A DNA stretch of 64,000 nucleotides from Myxococcales bacterium (GCA_016794525.1 JAEUJY010000062.1:62001-126000); one strand, 5' to 3'; shown: positions 16,150 through 28,824, counted from the first letter of the stretch. Made by a program: numbers and translations. The notes: generated by a model not told the origin, from the letters alone.

Positions 16150-16923
16150 CTACTGTAGCGTAACAAGCGCGGACGAGCGACGTTTGCCTTGTGAGGCGGG
16201 CACCGCCGGGAACTCGTCCCACGTCCGGCCGCCGAGCTCGCGGCCGGCCTTGGACTTCTGCACGCCGCCCCACTGCTTGAAGAAGAACGGCACGCGCTGG
16301 GCGCGGCACTGCCGCTGGATCGAGGTCACCCAGGCGGGGCTCATCGGTCGCGCGCCGGGGCCGCTCTCGCCGCCGACGATCACCCAGTGGATGCCTGCGA
16401 GGTCGAGCGGGCCGAGGTCCTCGAGTAACGGCTCGATCGACAGGAAGCGCACCGCGGCAGGGGTCTGGCGCAGCAGGTCGATCCGCGGCAGGCCGTAACG
16501 CCGATCTTCGACGCTGACGCCAAGCCAGATGTGCGGTTGCTCTACCAGTGCGCGCGGCATCGCCTTGGTCGCCGCCAGCATGCGATCTGCGCGCTTGGTC
16601 AGCACCTGGTACGTGTGCCAGCTGGCGGCGTCCATCGTGTTGAAGACACGGCGGATGAAGTCCGCATCGACCCCGACCTGGAACAGGTCGCTCATCGAGT
16701 TGACGAAGATGCGCCGCGGTCGCCTCCAGCGGAGCGGTTCATCGAGCTTCTCTGGCACCAGCCGTAGATCGAAGCCCTGGCCGTACGGGTGGTCGGGGAT
16801 GCCCCGCCACCGCTCGGCGAAGGTCTCGGCGTAGCAGTGCTTGCAGCCCGGCGAGACCTTGGTACAGCCGCGCACCGGGTTCCAGGTCGCGTCGGTCCAC
16901 TCGATGGCGCTGCCGTCGCTCAT
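16150..16923 (-). CDS. Phage Gp37/Gp68-like (DUF5131) three-Cys-motif protein
   Basis: A 257-aa protein of the Gp37Gp68/DUF5131 family. The N-terminus is IEWTDATWNPVRGCTKVS and the three-Cys motif C20-x6-C27-x2-C30 is followed by YAE. That cluster suggests an iron-sulfur or metal site of radical-SAM-like type. Later blocks FVNSMSDLFQ, VLTKRADRM, IWLGVSVE and GGESGPGARPM are family hallmarks, the last suited to a SAM- or nucleotide-binding loop. It starts at ATG 16923; an in-frame extension upstream overlaps the divergent neighbour and is not needed. It is the upstream member of the pair with TcmP. Members occur in phages and plasmids, so a mobile origin is likely. Confidence 0.8.
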   Translation of the reverse strand: MSDGSAIEWTDATWNPVRGCTKVSPGCKHCYAETFAERWRGIPDHPYGQGFDLRLVPEKLDEPLRWRRPRRIFVNSMSDLFQVGVDADFIRRVFNTMDAASWHTYQVLTKRADRMLAATKAMPRALVEQPHIWLGVSVEDRRYGLPRIDLLRQTPAAVRFLSIEPLLEDLGPLDLAGIHWVIVGGESGPGARPMSPAWVTSIQRQCRAQRVPFFFKQWGGVQKSKAGRELGGRTWDEFPAVPASQGKRRSSALVTLQ

Positions 16924-17017
16924 GGCCCTGAACGCATGAGTAGCATCACCGCCGATCGCGGTCCATCTTCTCGACCAACCAGGGGTGACGAGGCTCTGGC
17001 AACATCGGCCTGAGCCG

Positions 17018-17848
17018 ATGGCGTGGTTCGATCTCGATGGGTTCCTGGCGAGCTTGCCGCCGCGCGGCGTGGCGGAGGCGCACGTGCCGCTGTACCGCGA
17101 GGCGGCGGAGACGCTGCTGGCCGGCGCCGGCGCCGGGCGGTACGGGGCGGCGATGCTCGAGGACGCGCTGGCGCGCGAGACGATGGCGGGCGCGAGCGAG
17201 CGGCGCCTGGCGAACCTGCGGCGGGTCGGCGAGGCGATGATCGCGTACGTCGGCCAGGGCGCCCAGACGATCGCCGGCCCGGCGGTGGCGGTCGCGCCGG
17301 TGGTCACGGCGGCGGCGTCGCCCCCGGCGGCCGCGCCGCCGATCGAGCTCGACCTCGCGATCGACGTGCCGCGCCGGGCGCCGGCGACCGGCGCGCCGGC
17401 GATGCGCGGCGGCTACCGCGGTGGTGGGACCGCGCCACCGGTGTTCGACGCGCCGCCCCGGCCCGGCTGCATCTGCCGCAAGCGCGAGGACGTCTACCTC
17501 GACGACTACTGGCAAGAGATCGGCACCATGTACGTCGGGTTCGCCTCGGTGGTGGGCGGCGTGATCTGGCTGTTCGCGCCGCCGTTCACGTGGCTGACGG
17601 TGTCGAGCGGCCTCCTGGCCGGCGGCGCGCTGATCACCGGCTTGACGGCGGGCTGGCGCTGCGAGAGCTGCCGCCGGTGGATCGCGCGGCGCGGGCTCGA
17701 CGCCGACGAGCGCGCCGACGCCCGCCTGCGCGGGCTCGCGTTCCTGGGCATCGCGGCGGTGCTGGCGATCGTGTGCGGGTTCGCGTTCGGGGAGGCGCGG
17801 GAGCTGTGGCACCGGAGCGACCCGGTCAAGATCGACCTGGGCGACTGA
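17018..17848 (+). CDS. Membrane protein of unknown function with CxxC motif
   Basis: A 276-aa protein that I do not recognise. The first 75 residues are helical and Ala/Leu/Arg-rich, followed by a Pro/Ala-rich linker and a Gly-rich patch. A CICRKRED motif precedes two closely spaced hydrophobic segments (about 170-215), then CESCRRW (CxxC), then a third hydrophobic helix near 240-262. It looks like an integral membrane protein with a metal-binding or redox-active loop. I chose the ATG at 17018; a GTG 33 bases upstream would add eleven residues without support. The next gene is 41 bases downstream on the same strand. Confidence 0.55.
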   Translation: MAWFDLDGFLASLPPRGVAEAHVPLYREAAETLLAGAGAGRYGAAMLEDALARETMAGASERRLANLRRVGEAMIAYVGQGAQTIAGPAVAVAPVVTAAASPPAAAPPIELDLAIDVPRRAPATGAPAMRGGYRGGGTAPPVFDAPPRPGCICRKREDVYLDDYWQEIGTMYVGFASVVGGVIWLFAPPFTWLTVSSGLLAGGALITGLTAGWRCESCRRWIARRGLDADERADARLRGLAFLGIAAVLAIVCGFAFGEARELWHRSDPVKIDLGD

Positions 17849-17889
17849 GACCGTCGCAACCGTGGCCCGCCGGACGTGTCCTGGGTCGC

Positions 17890-18147
17890 ATGAAGCGCAC
17901 CGCCAGCCTGACCGCCGCCCTGCTCCTGTCGCTCACCGCCGTCGCCGCCGCCCAGCCCAAGGCCGACGAGCCGGCCAAGCCCCGGACCAAGGTCATCAAC
18001 ATCACCGACGGTGACACCATCGACGGCGACCGGCCGAGCGGCGAGCTGGTGCCGATCAGCGTGCGGAACCAGGTCAAGTCCACCAGCCTGATCCGCATCC
18101 GCCACGACTTCATCGACCTGATCCTCAAGGCCGCCGAGTCGGTCTGA
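17890..18147 (+). CDS. Small secreted protein of unknown function
   Basis: An 85-aa protein with a standard signal peptide ending near AAAAQ (about residue 22). The mature part of about 60 residues has a distinctive acidic turn (NITDGDTIDGD) and a C-terminal stretch SLIRIRHDFIDLILKAAES that could be a helix. Small proteins of this type occur in other myxobacteria, some annotated with gliding-motility names, but the similarity here is only my impression. ATG 17890 has no strong ribosome-binding site. The neighbouring FliJ/YscO-like gene is convergent 5 bases away. Confidence 0.5.
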   Translation: MKRTASLTAALLLSLTAVAAAQPKADEPAKPRTKVINITDGDTIDGDRPSGELVPISVRNQVKSTSLIRIRHDFIDLILKAAESV

Positions 18148-18151
18148 CGCG

Positions 18152-18574
18152 CTACTCCTCGCGCCGCTCGCGGGTCCGCCGCTGCGCGGTGTCCCAGTCG
18201 CTGCGGTGGCGATCGACGGCGTCGCGCTCGGCCCGCGCCGTCGCGGCGCGCTCGCGGGCGGCGTCGGTGGCGGCGCGCGCGTCGGCGAGCGCGGCGTCGG
18301 CGTCGGCGCGGCGACGCTCGGCCAGCGCCAGATCGCGGCGCAGCCGGGCGCGGTAGGCCTCGCGCTGCGCCAGCGCCCAGGCTGGCTGCGGTCCGGGGGC
18401 GGCGTCGACGGCCAGCTGCGCGCACACGCGCTCGACCGCCGCGTCGGCCCGGGCCACCGCGGCCTCGGCGGTGGTCTCGTCGGCCAGGCAGCTCGCCAGG
18501 TCGCGCGCCCGATCGGTCGCGGCGTCGGCGCGCAGCTCACGCACGCGCTCGAGCGGGTAGCGAGGGGTGGCCAC
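18152..18574 (-). CDS. Coiled-coil protein, FliJ/YscO-like
   Basis: A 140-aa protein almost entirely helical, rich in Ala, Arg, Glu and Asp with heptad-like spacing over about 120 residues. It begins MATPRYPLERVRELR, the opening of FliJ/YscO-type secretion chaperones, which often start with YPL-E-V-L-E-R. Such proteins are the stalk or chaperone-escort element of flagellar and type III secretion ATPases. No other secretion genes are in the window, so the assignment rests on shape and the N-terminus only. It could equally be an unrelated coiled coil. It lies back to back with the kinase gene, which starts 33 bases away. Confidence 0.45.
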   Translation of the reverse strand: MATPRYPLERVRELRADAATDRARDLASCLADETTAEAAVARADAAVERVCAQLAVDAAPGPQPAWALAQREAYRARLRRDLALAERRRADADAALADARAATDAARERAATARAERDAVDRHRSDWDTAQRRTRERREE

Positions 18575-18607
18575 GGCTCAGGATAACGCTGCTACAGTCC
18601 GGCGGTC

Positions 18608-20203
<1,596 letters not shown>

Positions 20204-20271
20204 CCGCATCGAGCGGCCAGCCGCCATGGACAGCCGCGGGCGCCGGGCGCTACCATGCTCCGGCCTCGTTC

Positions 20272-21636
<1,365 letters not shown>

Positions 21637-21644
21637 CGGTCCCA

Positions 21645-21674
21645 CGCTGATCGCCGCTGATCAGCGCTGATCGG
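21645..21674 (+). repeat. Three GCTGATC repeats at 10-bp period
   Basis: CGCTGATC occurs at 21645, 21655 and 21665 with two variable bases between copies, so the motif repeats every helical turn. The middle copy forms the 12-bp palindrome CGCTGATCAGCG (21655-21666). It lies 9 bases after the sigma-54 activator gene and about 90 bases before the next start codon. Confidence 0.45.
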
Positions 21675-21764
21675 AACCGAGCAATCACCCGCCGGCGGTG
21701 ACGTCAGGCGTCGTCATCGGCGCGCGATGGCGTGGCGGGTGGCCGGCTGCGTACGGTGACCGCG

Positions 21765-22526
21765 ATGCGAGCCGCCGCCACCGCCGTGCGCCTGTCCCTG
21801 CTGTCCTCGCTGGTCGCCTGCGCGACCGCCGCGCCCGGGGTCGGCGCCGACGACGATCCGCTGGTCGACGCCGCGCGCGCGATCGACGCGGCCCGCGACG
21901 TCGATGCGCCCGGGCCGCCGGTCGACGCGCCGCCGCCGATCGACGCGCCGCCGCCGATCGACGCCCCGCCGCCGCCGATCGACGCCCCGGGGCCGACCAC
22001 GACCGTGACGCTGACCCAGTCGTCGTCGATGGCGGTGACGCCGGCGACGTCGGTGGCGTGCTCGAGCGGCGAGAACTCGTACTACCGCGTCTTCCGGCTG
22101 ACCGACCACGGCGTCGCCGGCCCGCTGCAGGTCAACCGCGTCGACTTCGGCGTCCAGGACGCCACCGCGTTGCTCGGCAGCCAGCCGGTGCAGGTGAAGC
22201 TGTACACGCTCGCCGGGCCGTTCGCGCTCGCCAACCTGACCCCGCTCGGCACGACGACGGTGACCGTCGCGGCCGCCGCCGCGGGCACCGTGGTCCAGGC
22301 GCCGATCGCGCCGGCGATCACCGCGCCGGCCGGGTCGACGCTGGTGGTCGAGGTGCTGGCCGCCGGCGCCTTCGGCAACCAGTTCATCCTCGGCGCCAAC
22401 ACCGCCGCCGAGACCCAGCCCGGCTACCTGCGCGGCCCGTCGTGCGGCTCGGCCGCGCCCGTGACCTTCGCGTCGATCGCGTTCCCCGACGCCCACATCG
22501 TGCTGACCGCCACCGGCGTCCAGTGA
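21765..22526 (+). CDS. Lipoprotein with (P)xDAPPPI repeats
   Basis: A 253-aa exported protein. The signal peptide ends at LSSLVAC, a lipobox-like site. The next segment (about 30-75) is a tether of repeated PPIDAP units encoded by repetitive GATCGACGCGCC-type DNA. The C-terminal domain of about 170 residues is Thr/Val/Ala-rich beta with a cysteine pair and resembles a jelly-roll-like secreted domain, but I do not recognise a family. I chose ATG 21765 because it precedes the hydrophobic signal directly. Tethers of this kind are frequent in Kofleriaceae lipoproteins. Confidence 0.65.
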   Translation: MRAAATAVRLSLLSSLVACATAAPGVGADDDPLVDAARAIDAARDVDAPGPPVDAPPPIDAPPPIDAPPPPIDAPGPTTTVTLTQSSSMAVTPATSVACSSGENSYYRVFRLTDHGVAGPLQVNRVDFGVQDATALLGSQPVQVKLYTLAGPFALANLTPLGTTTVTVAAAAAGTVVQAPIAPAITAPAGSTLVVEVLAAGAFGNQFILGANTAAETQPGYLRGPSCGSAAPVTFASIAFPDAHIVLTATGVQ

Positions 22527-22541
22527 CCGGGCGCGTCGCGC

Positions 22542-24683
22542 TCAATCGACCTTGACGCGGGTCGAGCGGCTCGCCTGCACGACGCGCACGGTGAAGCTGC
22601 GCCGCGCCTCGGTGAGCAGGTCGTAGATCTCGACGGTGTGCTCGCCCATGTCGACCGGCACGCGCTCGGTCGGGCACAGCTGGCCGGTGCCGACGCCGTC
22701 GATCAGCACGTAGTAGCGGCGCTTGGCCTTGCAGCGCGCCTTGATGCCGCCGCGGCCGGCGCGCTCGGCCACCGGCGTCAGCGTGGCGGCGTGCTGGCCG
22801 CTGCCGTCGATCGTCGCCAGGTACAGATCGTAGCCGGGGGCGAACACCGCGAGCGTGTGCGAGTCCGCGGTGGCGGCCAGCGTGATCGGCGTCGTGCCCT
22901 GGTCGGCGCCGTCGAGGAACGCCTGGGCCGGCGGGGTCGAGGTCAGCACCAGCTTGTCGCTGGCCGGCGGCGCGACCGGCGCGTCGTCGGTGGGGGGCGC
23001 GTCGGCCGCGCCCGCGGCGTCGCGCACGGGGCCGTCGATCGCGCCGGCGTCGATCGCCGCGACCGCCATCGCCGCGCGCGCGTCGGGCGCCAGCGGCGCG
23101 ACCGCGAGGGTGGCGGCGTCGTCGGGCGCGCCGGCGTCGCGGGTCGCGGCGACCGGCGGATCGGCGGCGTCCTCGGACGACGCGGCGCGGGTCGCGATCA
23201 GCGCCGCGGCGCCGCCGCCGATCGCGAGCAGCGCGACGGCGCCGATGATCCAGCCGCGGCGACGGCGCGGCGGCGCGGCCGGCGTCGCCATCGGCGGCAG
23301 CGGCGGCGGCGGGCTCATCGGCACCATCGCCATCGGCGGGTGCGACTGCGGGTGGGCGCGCGGCTGCGGCAGCGGCGCCGGGGCCGGCGACTGCGGCGGC
23401 GGTTGCGACGGACCGATCGCGCGCGGCGGCACCGCCGGCGCCGGGCCGCGCAGCAGCTGCACCGGCTCGGTCGGCGGCCACAGCGGCTCGATGCGCGGCG
23501 CGGTCTGGTCGCCGATCGCCAGATCGATGTCGGCCGCGATCGCGCCGCGCGCCTGGGTGATCTCGTCGCCGGGCTCGGTCGGCGGCGCGGTCAGCGGCGG
23601 CCCGGCCGGCGGCCGGAACGGGCGCGGCGGTGGCTGCATCGGCAGCGGCGGCGGGCGCGGCGTCACCGGCGGCAGCAGCGGCGGCGCGCTGCTCGGGGGC
23701 GGCAGCGGCAGCGCGCCGACGTTCGAGCGCTGGCGATCGGTCGGCACCGCGAAGTTGAGCGCGCCCGACAGCTGCTGCTCGTTGAGCCGCGCCAGGTGGT
23801 CGGTCGCCGATCGCACCCGCTGCGCGAGATCCTGGCGCGAGCCGACCAGCGGCGACAGCCGCAGCGCCGCGTCGAGCGCGTCGGCCAGCGCGCGCGCGTC
23901 GGGGAAGCGCTCGAACGGCGAGCGCGCGAGGCAGCGATCGATCACGCGCGCCACCGGCCGCGGCAGCTCGAGCGGCGCCGGTCGCCCCGAGACGATCGCG
24001 TGCTCGACGTCGGTCGCGGTGGCGCCGGCGAACGGTCGGCCGCCGCTGACCAGCTCGTAGGCCAGCACGCCGAGCGCGAACACGTCGGCCGCCGCGGCGA
24101 CGCTCTCGCCCAGCAGCTGCTCGGGCGCGAGGTACGGCACCCGCCCGGCCAGCGCCTCGTCGTAGGCGGGCCGCGCGCCCAGCCGGCACGACAGGATGCC
24201 GAAGTCGGTGACCTTGACGTCGCCGTCGAGGGTCGCGACCAGGTTCGCCGGGCACAGCCCGCCGTGGATGACGCCGCGGCCGTGGGCGTAGCCGACCGCG
24301 CGCGCGGCCGCCGAGATCAGCGCGAGCCCGGCGCCGGCCGGCAGGCGATCGCGCTCGGTCATCGTCATCGCCGCGATGCGGCCGATGTCGAGCCCCGCCA
24401 CCAGTTCGGTCGCGGTGAAGGTCTCGCCGGCGGCGACGCCCAGCTCGACGAGCCGCGCGATCCGCGGGTGATCGAGCCCGCCGTACGCGCGCGTCGCTTG
24501 CTGCAGCTTGGGGCCGCAGTCGGGGCGCGCCAGCACCGCCGGGTAGAACCGCTTGATCGCGAACTGCCGCTCCATCCCGGCGACGCCGATCACCTTCGCG
24601 CGATGCACCTCGCCGCACGGCCCGGCTCCGACGGGCTCGACGAGGTGATAACGGCCTAGCCGTCGGCCGGTTGGCGCGACCAC
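22542..24683 (-). CDS. Kinase-fold protein with PEGA domain; catalytic HRD is HGG (likely pseudokinase)
   Basis: A 713-aa membrane protein. The kinase-like domain (about 10-275) keeps a G-loop (GAGPCG), a Lys in FAIKRF (Lys44) and DFG (160-162), but the catalytic loop reads H140-G-G-L-C-P-A-N: Asp of the HRD motif is Gly, so phosphotransfer is unlikely. A Pro-rich linker follows, then one transmembrane helix (about 478-500) and an external region with a PEGA domain (about 600-670, TPPAQAFLDGADQGTTP). The likely role is membrane-tethered scaffold or sensor linked to the real kinases. The catalytic substitution is visible in the DNA and not an ambiguous base. Confidence 0.8.
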   Translation of the reverse strand: MVAPTGRRLGRYHLVEPVGAGPCGEVHRAKVIGVAGMERQFAIKRFYPAVLARPDCGPKLQQATRAYGGLDHPRIARLVELGVAAGETFTATELVAGLDIGRIAAMTMTERDRLPAGAGLALISAAARAVGYAHGRGVIHGGLCPANLVATLDGDVKVTDFGILSCRLGARPAYDEALAGRVPYLAPEQLLGESVAAAADVFALGVLAYELVSGGRPFAGATATDVEHAIVSGRPAPLELPRPVARVIDRCLARSPFERFPDARALADALDAALRLSPLVGSRQDLAQRVRSATDHLARLNEQQLSGALNFAVPTDRQRSNVGALPLPPPSSAPPLLPPVTPRPPPLPMQPPPRPFRPPAGPPLTAPPTEPGDEITQARGAIAADIDLAIGDQTAPRIEPLWPPTEPVQLLRGPAPAVPPRAIGPSQPPPQSPAPAPLPQPRAHPQSHPPMAMVPMSPPPPLPPMATPAAPPRRRRGWIIGAVALLAIGGGAAALIATRAASSEDAADPPVAATRDAGAPDDAATLAVAPLAPDARAAMAVAAIDAGAIDGPVRDAAGAADAPPTDDAPVAPPASDKLVLTSTPPAQAFLDGADQGTTPITLAATADSHTLAVFAPGYDLYLATIDGSGQHAATLTPVAERAGRGGIKARCKAKRRYYVLIDGVGTGQLCPTERVPVDMGEHTVEIYDLLTEARRSFTVRVVQASRSTRVKVD

Positions 24684-24784
24684 CTCGCGAACTGTACCGC
24701 AGAACCTGTCGAGATCCTGCGCCTTCGCTCGCGTGCCCGGCTGAAAAGTGGCCCCGCCCGTCGAAGGGTGGCACCCCAGAGAGC

Positions 24785-25390
24785 ATGGCGAAGCGTCCTC
24801 CGCGTCAAGAGCTGCGGGTCCCGACGGCCCGCGCCCCGTATCGCCGCGCGCGCACCACCACCGCGCCGCCGGCCCTCGATCTCCCGATGCCGCCCCCGGC
24901 CGCCGCGCCGCCGGTCGCCGAGGTGGCCCCGGCCGCCGCGCCGCCGGTCGCCGAGGTCGCGAAGGTGGCCCCGGCCGCGCCGCCGGTCGTCGCCCCCGCG
25001 CCGGTCGCGGTGATCGCGCCGCCCCCGCCGGTCGCTCCGCTGGCCGCGGTGGCGCTGCCCGACCTGGTCGCCATCACCCAGAGCGCCCTCGGCTTCGCGA
25101 CCGCCGCCCTGGCGGTGCTACCCGAGCCCGACGCGCTGGTCCACCGCGACCCCGCGGCCGCCGAGCCGCCCCCCGGTCGGGCGCCCCGCGCCGATGCTCG
25201 ATCCCTGCGTAGTGATTCGCAATTCGCGCTGATCTACCGCAGCGGCGCGACCCTCGTGTCGCGGCGCGGCAAGCTGGGTGAACACGGCGTCTGGCGCACG
25301 GTGGCGTACCCCGGTGCTGCCCAGGCCGCGCACGCATTCGCGCTGGAATGTTCTAGACTCATCGAACAGGGCTTCCGCGACGTGGCGTGA
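24785..25390 (+). CDS. Protein with Ala/Pro/Val repeats and a small C-terminal domain
   Basis: A 201-aa protein with no signal peptide. The N-terminal half is low-complexity, with a tandem VAPAAAPPVAEV unit encoded by 33-bp DNA repeats (copies at 24896 and 24929). The C-terminal 60 residues (SDSQFALIYRSGATLVSRRG then WRTVAYPG) are compact and conserved-looking, but I cannot place them. The ATG at 24785 is the first in frame after a stop-free stretch; upstream sequence is the divergent kinase. The downstream lipase-like gene starts just after its stop, so they may be co-transcribed. Confidence 0.5.
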   Translation: MAKRPPRQELRVPTARAPYRRARTTTAPPALDLPMPPPAAAPPVAEVAPAAAPPVAEVAKVAPAAPPVVAPAPVAVIAPPPPVAPLAAVALPDLVAITQSALGFATAALAVLPEPDALVHRDPAAAEPPPGRAPRADARSLRSDSQFALIYRSGATLVSRRGKLGEHGVWRTVAYPGAAQAAHAFALECSRLIEQGFRDVA

Positions 25391-25419
25391 GGCTCCCCAT
25401 GATCCATGAGCGCGGCTGT

Positions 25420-26298
25420 ATGAGCGAACCGAGCGACGGCAAGAAGCACAAGCTCGCGCACCTCGCCGAGAGCACCCGCGCCACGCTCCAGCGCTCGTCG
25501 TGGCTGGCGCGGTGGATCGGCGAGGCGCCGTCGCGCTGGCTCGGGCGCCGCAGCACCGTCGGCCAGGATCTGCTGGGCGGCGCCGACGGCCTCGCCTACC
25601 TGCGCGGCCTCGCGCGCGGCAACCGCGTGCGCCGGCAGGAGACCTTCCAGAAGCTCGATCCGGCCGCGCCGCCGATCCTGCTCATCCACGGCTTCCTCGG
25701 CACCCGCGGCTCGATGTACCTGCTCGAGAAGCGGCTGCGCGACGACGGCTTCATGGTCATCTCGTTCAACATCGGCGCCGTCAACACCCGCGACATCCGC
25801 CGGTCGGCGTTCCTGATCCGCACCAAGGTCGAGCGCATCCTCGCCGACTCGCCGTGGCAGAAGATCGACATCCTCGGCCACTCGATGGGCGGGCTGATCG
25901 GCCTGTACTACGCCAAGAAGCTCGGCGGCGCGGCGCGCATCCGCAAGCTGATCATGATGGGCACGCCGGTGCAGGGCACGTGGGTGGCGCTGGCCGGCAT
26001 CGCGACGCTCGGCCTGTGGTCGACGTCGTCGTGGCAGCTGCTGCCGCGCAGCCGCTTCCTCGACGAGCTGGCCGCCGGACCGATGCCGCCGGAGCTCGAG
26101 GTCTACACGCTGGCCGCCGCCCGCGACTGGGTGGTGCCGCTGGCGCGGACCAAGGTGCCGGGCTCGACCCCGGTGACCGTGCCGCTCGGCCACTCGAGCC
26201 TGGTGGTTTCCGAAGACGTCTACCAGCGCCTCGCCACCATCCTGCGCCCCCCGAACGCCGAGGATCGCGGCGGCTCGGCGGCGGGCGGCTCGCGATGA
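25420..26298 (+). CDS. Alpha/beta hydrolase, lipase/PGAP1-like
   Basis: A 292-aa hydrolase. Key motifs are IHGFLGTRGS (oxyanion turn), GHSMGG (nucleophile Ser), a MGTPVQG strand and GHSSLV near the C-terminus with the catalytic His. The pattern GHSMGG and LIMMGTP is typical of triacylglycerol lipases and PGAP1-like hydrolases. No signal peptide is seen, so it may be cytosolic or leaderless. Starts at GTG 25387 (overlapping the upstream stop as GTGA), ATG 25399 and ATG 25420 are all open; I report 25420 because the protein from there looks complete. Confidence 0.75.
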   Translation: MSEPSDGKKHKLAHLAESTRATLQRSSWLARWIGEAPSRWLGRRSTVGQDLLGGADGLAYLRGLARGNRVRRQETFQKLDPAAPPILLIHGFLGTRGSMYLLEKRLRDDGFMVISFNIGAVNTRDIRRSAFLIRTKVERILADSPWQKIDILGHSMGGLIGLYYAKKLGGAARIRKLIMMGTPVQGTWVALAGIATLGLWSTSSWQLLPRSRFLDELAAGPMPPELEVYTLAAARDWVVPLARTKVPGSTPVTVPLGHSSLVVSEDVYQRLATILRPPNAEDRGGSAAGGSR

Positions 26299-26362
26299 TG
26301 CGGTCGGTCGGTCGCTTGCGCTGGCAGCCCACCTCGCACTACAATTTTCCCGATGTAGCGTA

Positions 26363-26383
26363 CTGGTCTGCCGAGCAGACCAG
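26363..26383 (+). promoter_or_regulatory. Hairpin or operator dyad just upstream of the FHA-DUF4388 gene
   Basis: CTGGTCTG (26363-26370) and CAGACCAG (26376-26383) form an 8-bp perfect dyad with a 5-base spacer, ending 12 bases before the start codon at 26396. It could be a repressor site or an RNA hairpin that hides the translation start. Confidence 0.4.
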
Positions 26384-26395
26384 CGTTCCCGCACC

Positions 26396-27328
<933 letters not shown>

Positions 27329-27334
27329 TACAGA

Positions 27335-27357
27335 GAGGGTTTTTCGCAAAAACCCTC
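27335..27357 (+). terminator. Strong hairpin, likely terminator of the FHA-DUF4388 gene
   Basis: GAGGGTTTTT (27335-27344) and AAAAACCCTC (27348-27357) form a perfect 10-bp stem with a 3-base loop, starting 6 bases after the TAA at 27328. The T-rich upper stem is unlike the surrounding GC-rich DNA. No T tract follows on the plus strand, so termination efficiency is uncertain. Confidence 0.6.
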
Positions 27358-27371
27358 CCCCACAAGACGTG

Positions 27372-27554
27372 GGGCCCCCACCCGAAACGCGAGAGCGTGC
27401 AGCGGAGTGCGGGGGAGACCTCAAACCGGGCCCCCACCCGAAACGCGAGAGCGTGCAGCGGAGTGCGGGGGAGACCTCGGGCGGGCCCCCACCCGAAACG
27501 CGAGAGCGTGCAGCGGAGTGCGGGGGAGACCTCCGACGAACGCGAGAGCGTGCG
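27372..27554. repeat. Three tandem 51-bp direct repeats plus a partial fourth
   Basis: Units at 27372-27422, 27428-27478 and 27483-27533 begin GGGCCCCCACCCGAAACGCG and end GGGGGAGACCTC, with 5 and 4 bases between them. A partial unit (about 27538-27554) follows. Within each unit ACGCGAGAGCGT is a 4-bp stem with a GAGA tetraloop, and CCCCC and GGGGG near the ends can close a larger stem. Spacing of 56 and 55 is not a multiple of three, so the stretch does not encode protein. Confidence 0.8.
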
Positions 27555-27555
27555 G

Positions 27556-27933
27556 TCAGCGCGAGAGGGCGATGGCGGGGGTGAGTGGTGGGGTGGGGCG
27601 GGTGGCGCGCTCGAGGAGCAGCGCGCAGACGACGGTCGGGACGATGACGGCGGGGGCGAGCGCGGCGAGGCGGAAGGCCTCGGCGCACAGCTGCACGAAC
27701 AGCGTGGGCGGGACGACGAGGACGGCGACGCGGACGGCGACGGGGCCGCGCAGCCGATCGGCGATCGCGCCGAGCGCCCAGCCGATGATGCCGGCGGGGA
27801 GCAGCATGAACCACATCAGCATCACCGCGAGCCACAGCTGCGATCCGCGCGACCACACGCCGATCGCCAGCGCGACCGCGACGGTGTTGATCAGTCCGTA
27901 CGCGACGCCGCGGTTCGCGCCGATGCTCACCAT
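27556..27933 (-). CDS. Small integral membrane protein, unknown
   Basis: A 125-aa protein with about four hydrophobic helices (residues about 8-25, 32-55, 65-85 and 88-110) separated by short charged loops. No catalytic or transport motif is visible and I do not recognise a family. The stop codon lies just beyond the last partial 51-bp repeat. Spacing to the next gene upstream (start of the hydrolase pair) is short but they are in the same minus-strand run. It could be a small membrane partner of the neighbouring proteins, which is only a guess. Confidence 0.55.
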   Translation of the reverse strand: MVSIGANRGVAYGLINTVAVALAIGVWSRGSQLWLAVMLMWFMLLPAGIIGWALGAIADRLRGPVAVRVAVLVVPPTLFVQLCAEAFRLAALAPAVIVPTVVCALLLERATRPTPPLTPAIALSR

Positions 27934-27972
27934 GCCGATCCAACGCGCGGCGGCCGCGCGCGATTCCGCCGG

Positions 27973-28820
<848 letters not shown>

Positions 28821-28824
<4 letters not shown>

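Noticed and set aside
16924-17307. N-terminal extension of the Gp37/Gp68-like gene
   Set aside because: The added residues are Ala/Arg/Ser-rich, overlap the divergent gene at 17018 and lack family features; the ATG at 16923 gives the family start.
27372-27554. CRISPR array
   Set aside because: Spacers would be only 4-5 bases and no Cas genes are present.
27369-27584. Coding potential of the 51-bp repeats (repeating PPETRERAAECGGDL-like translation)
   Set aside because: The period alternates 56 and 55 bases, so the frame shifts between copies; the peptide repeats appear in different frames.
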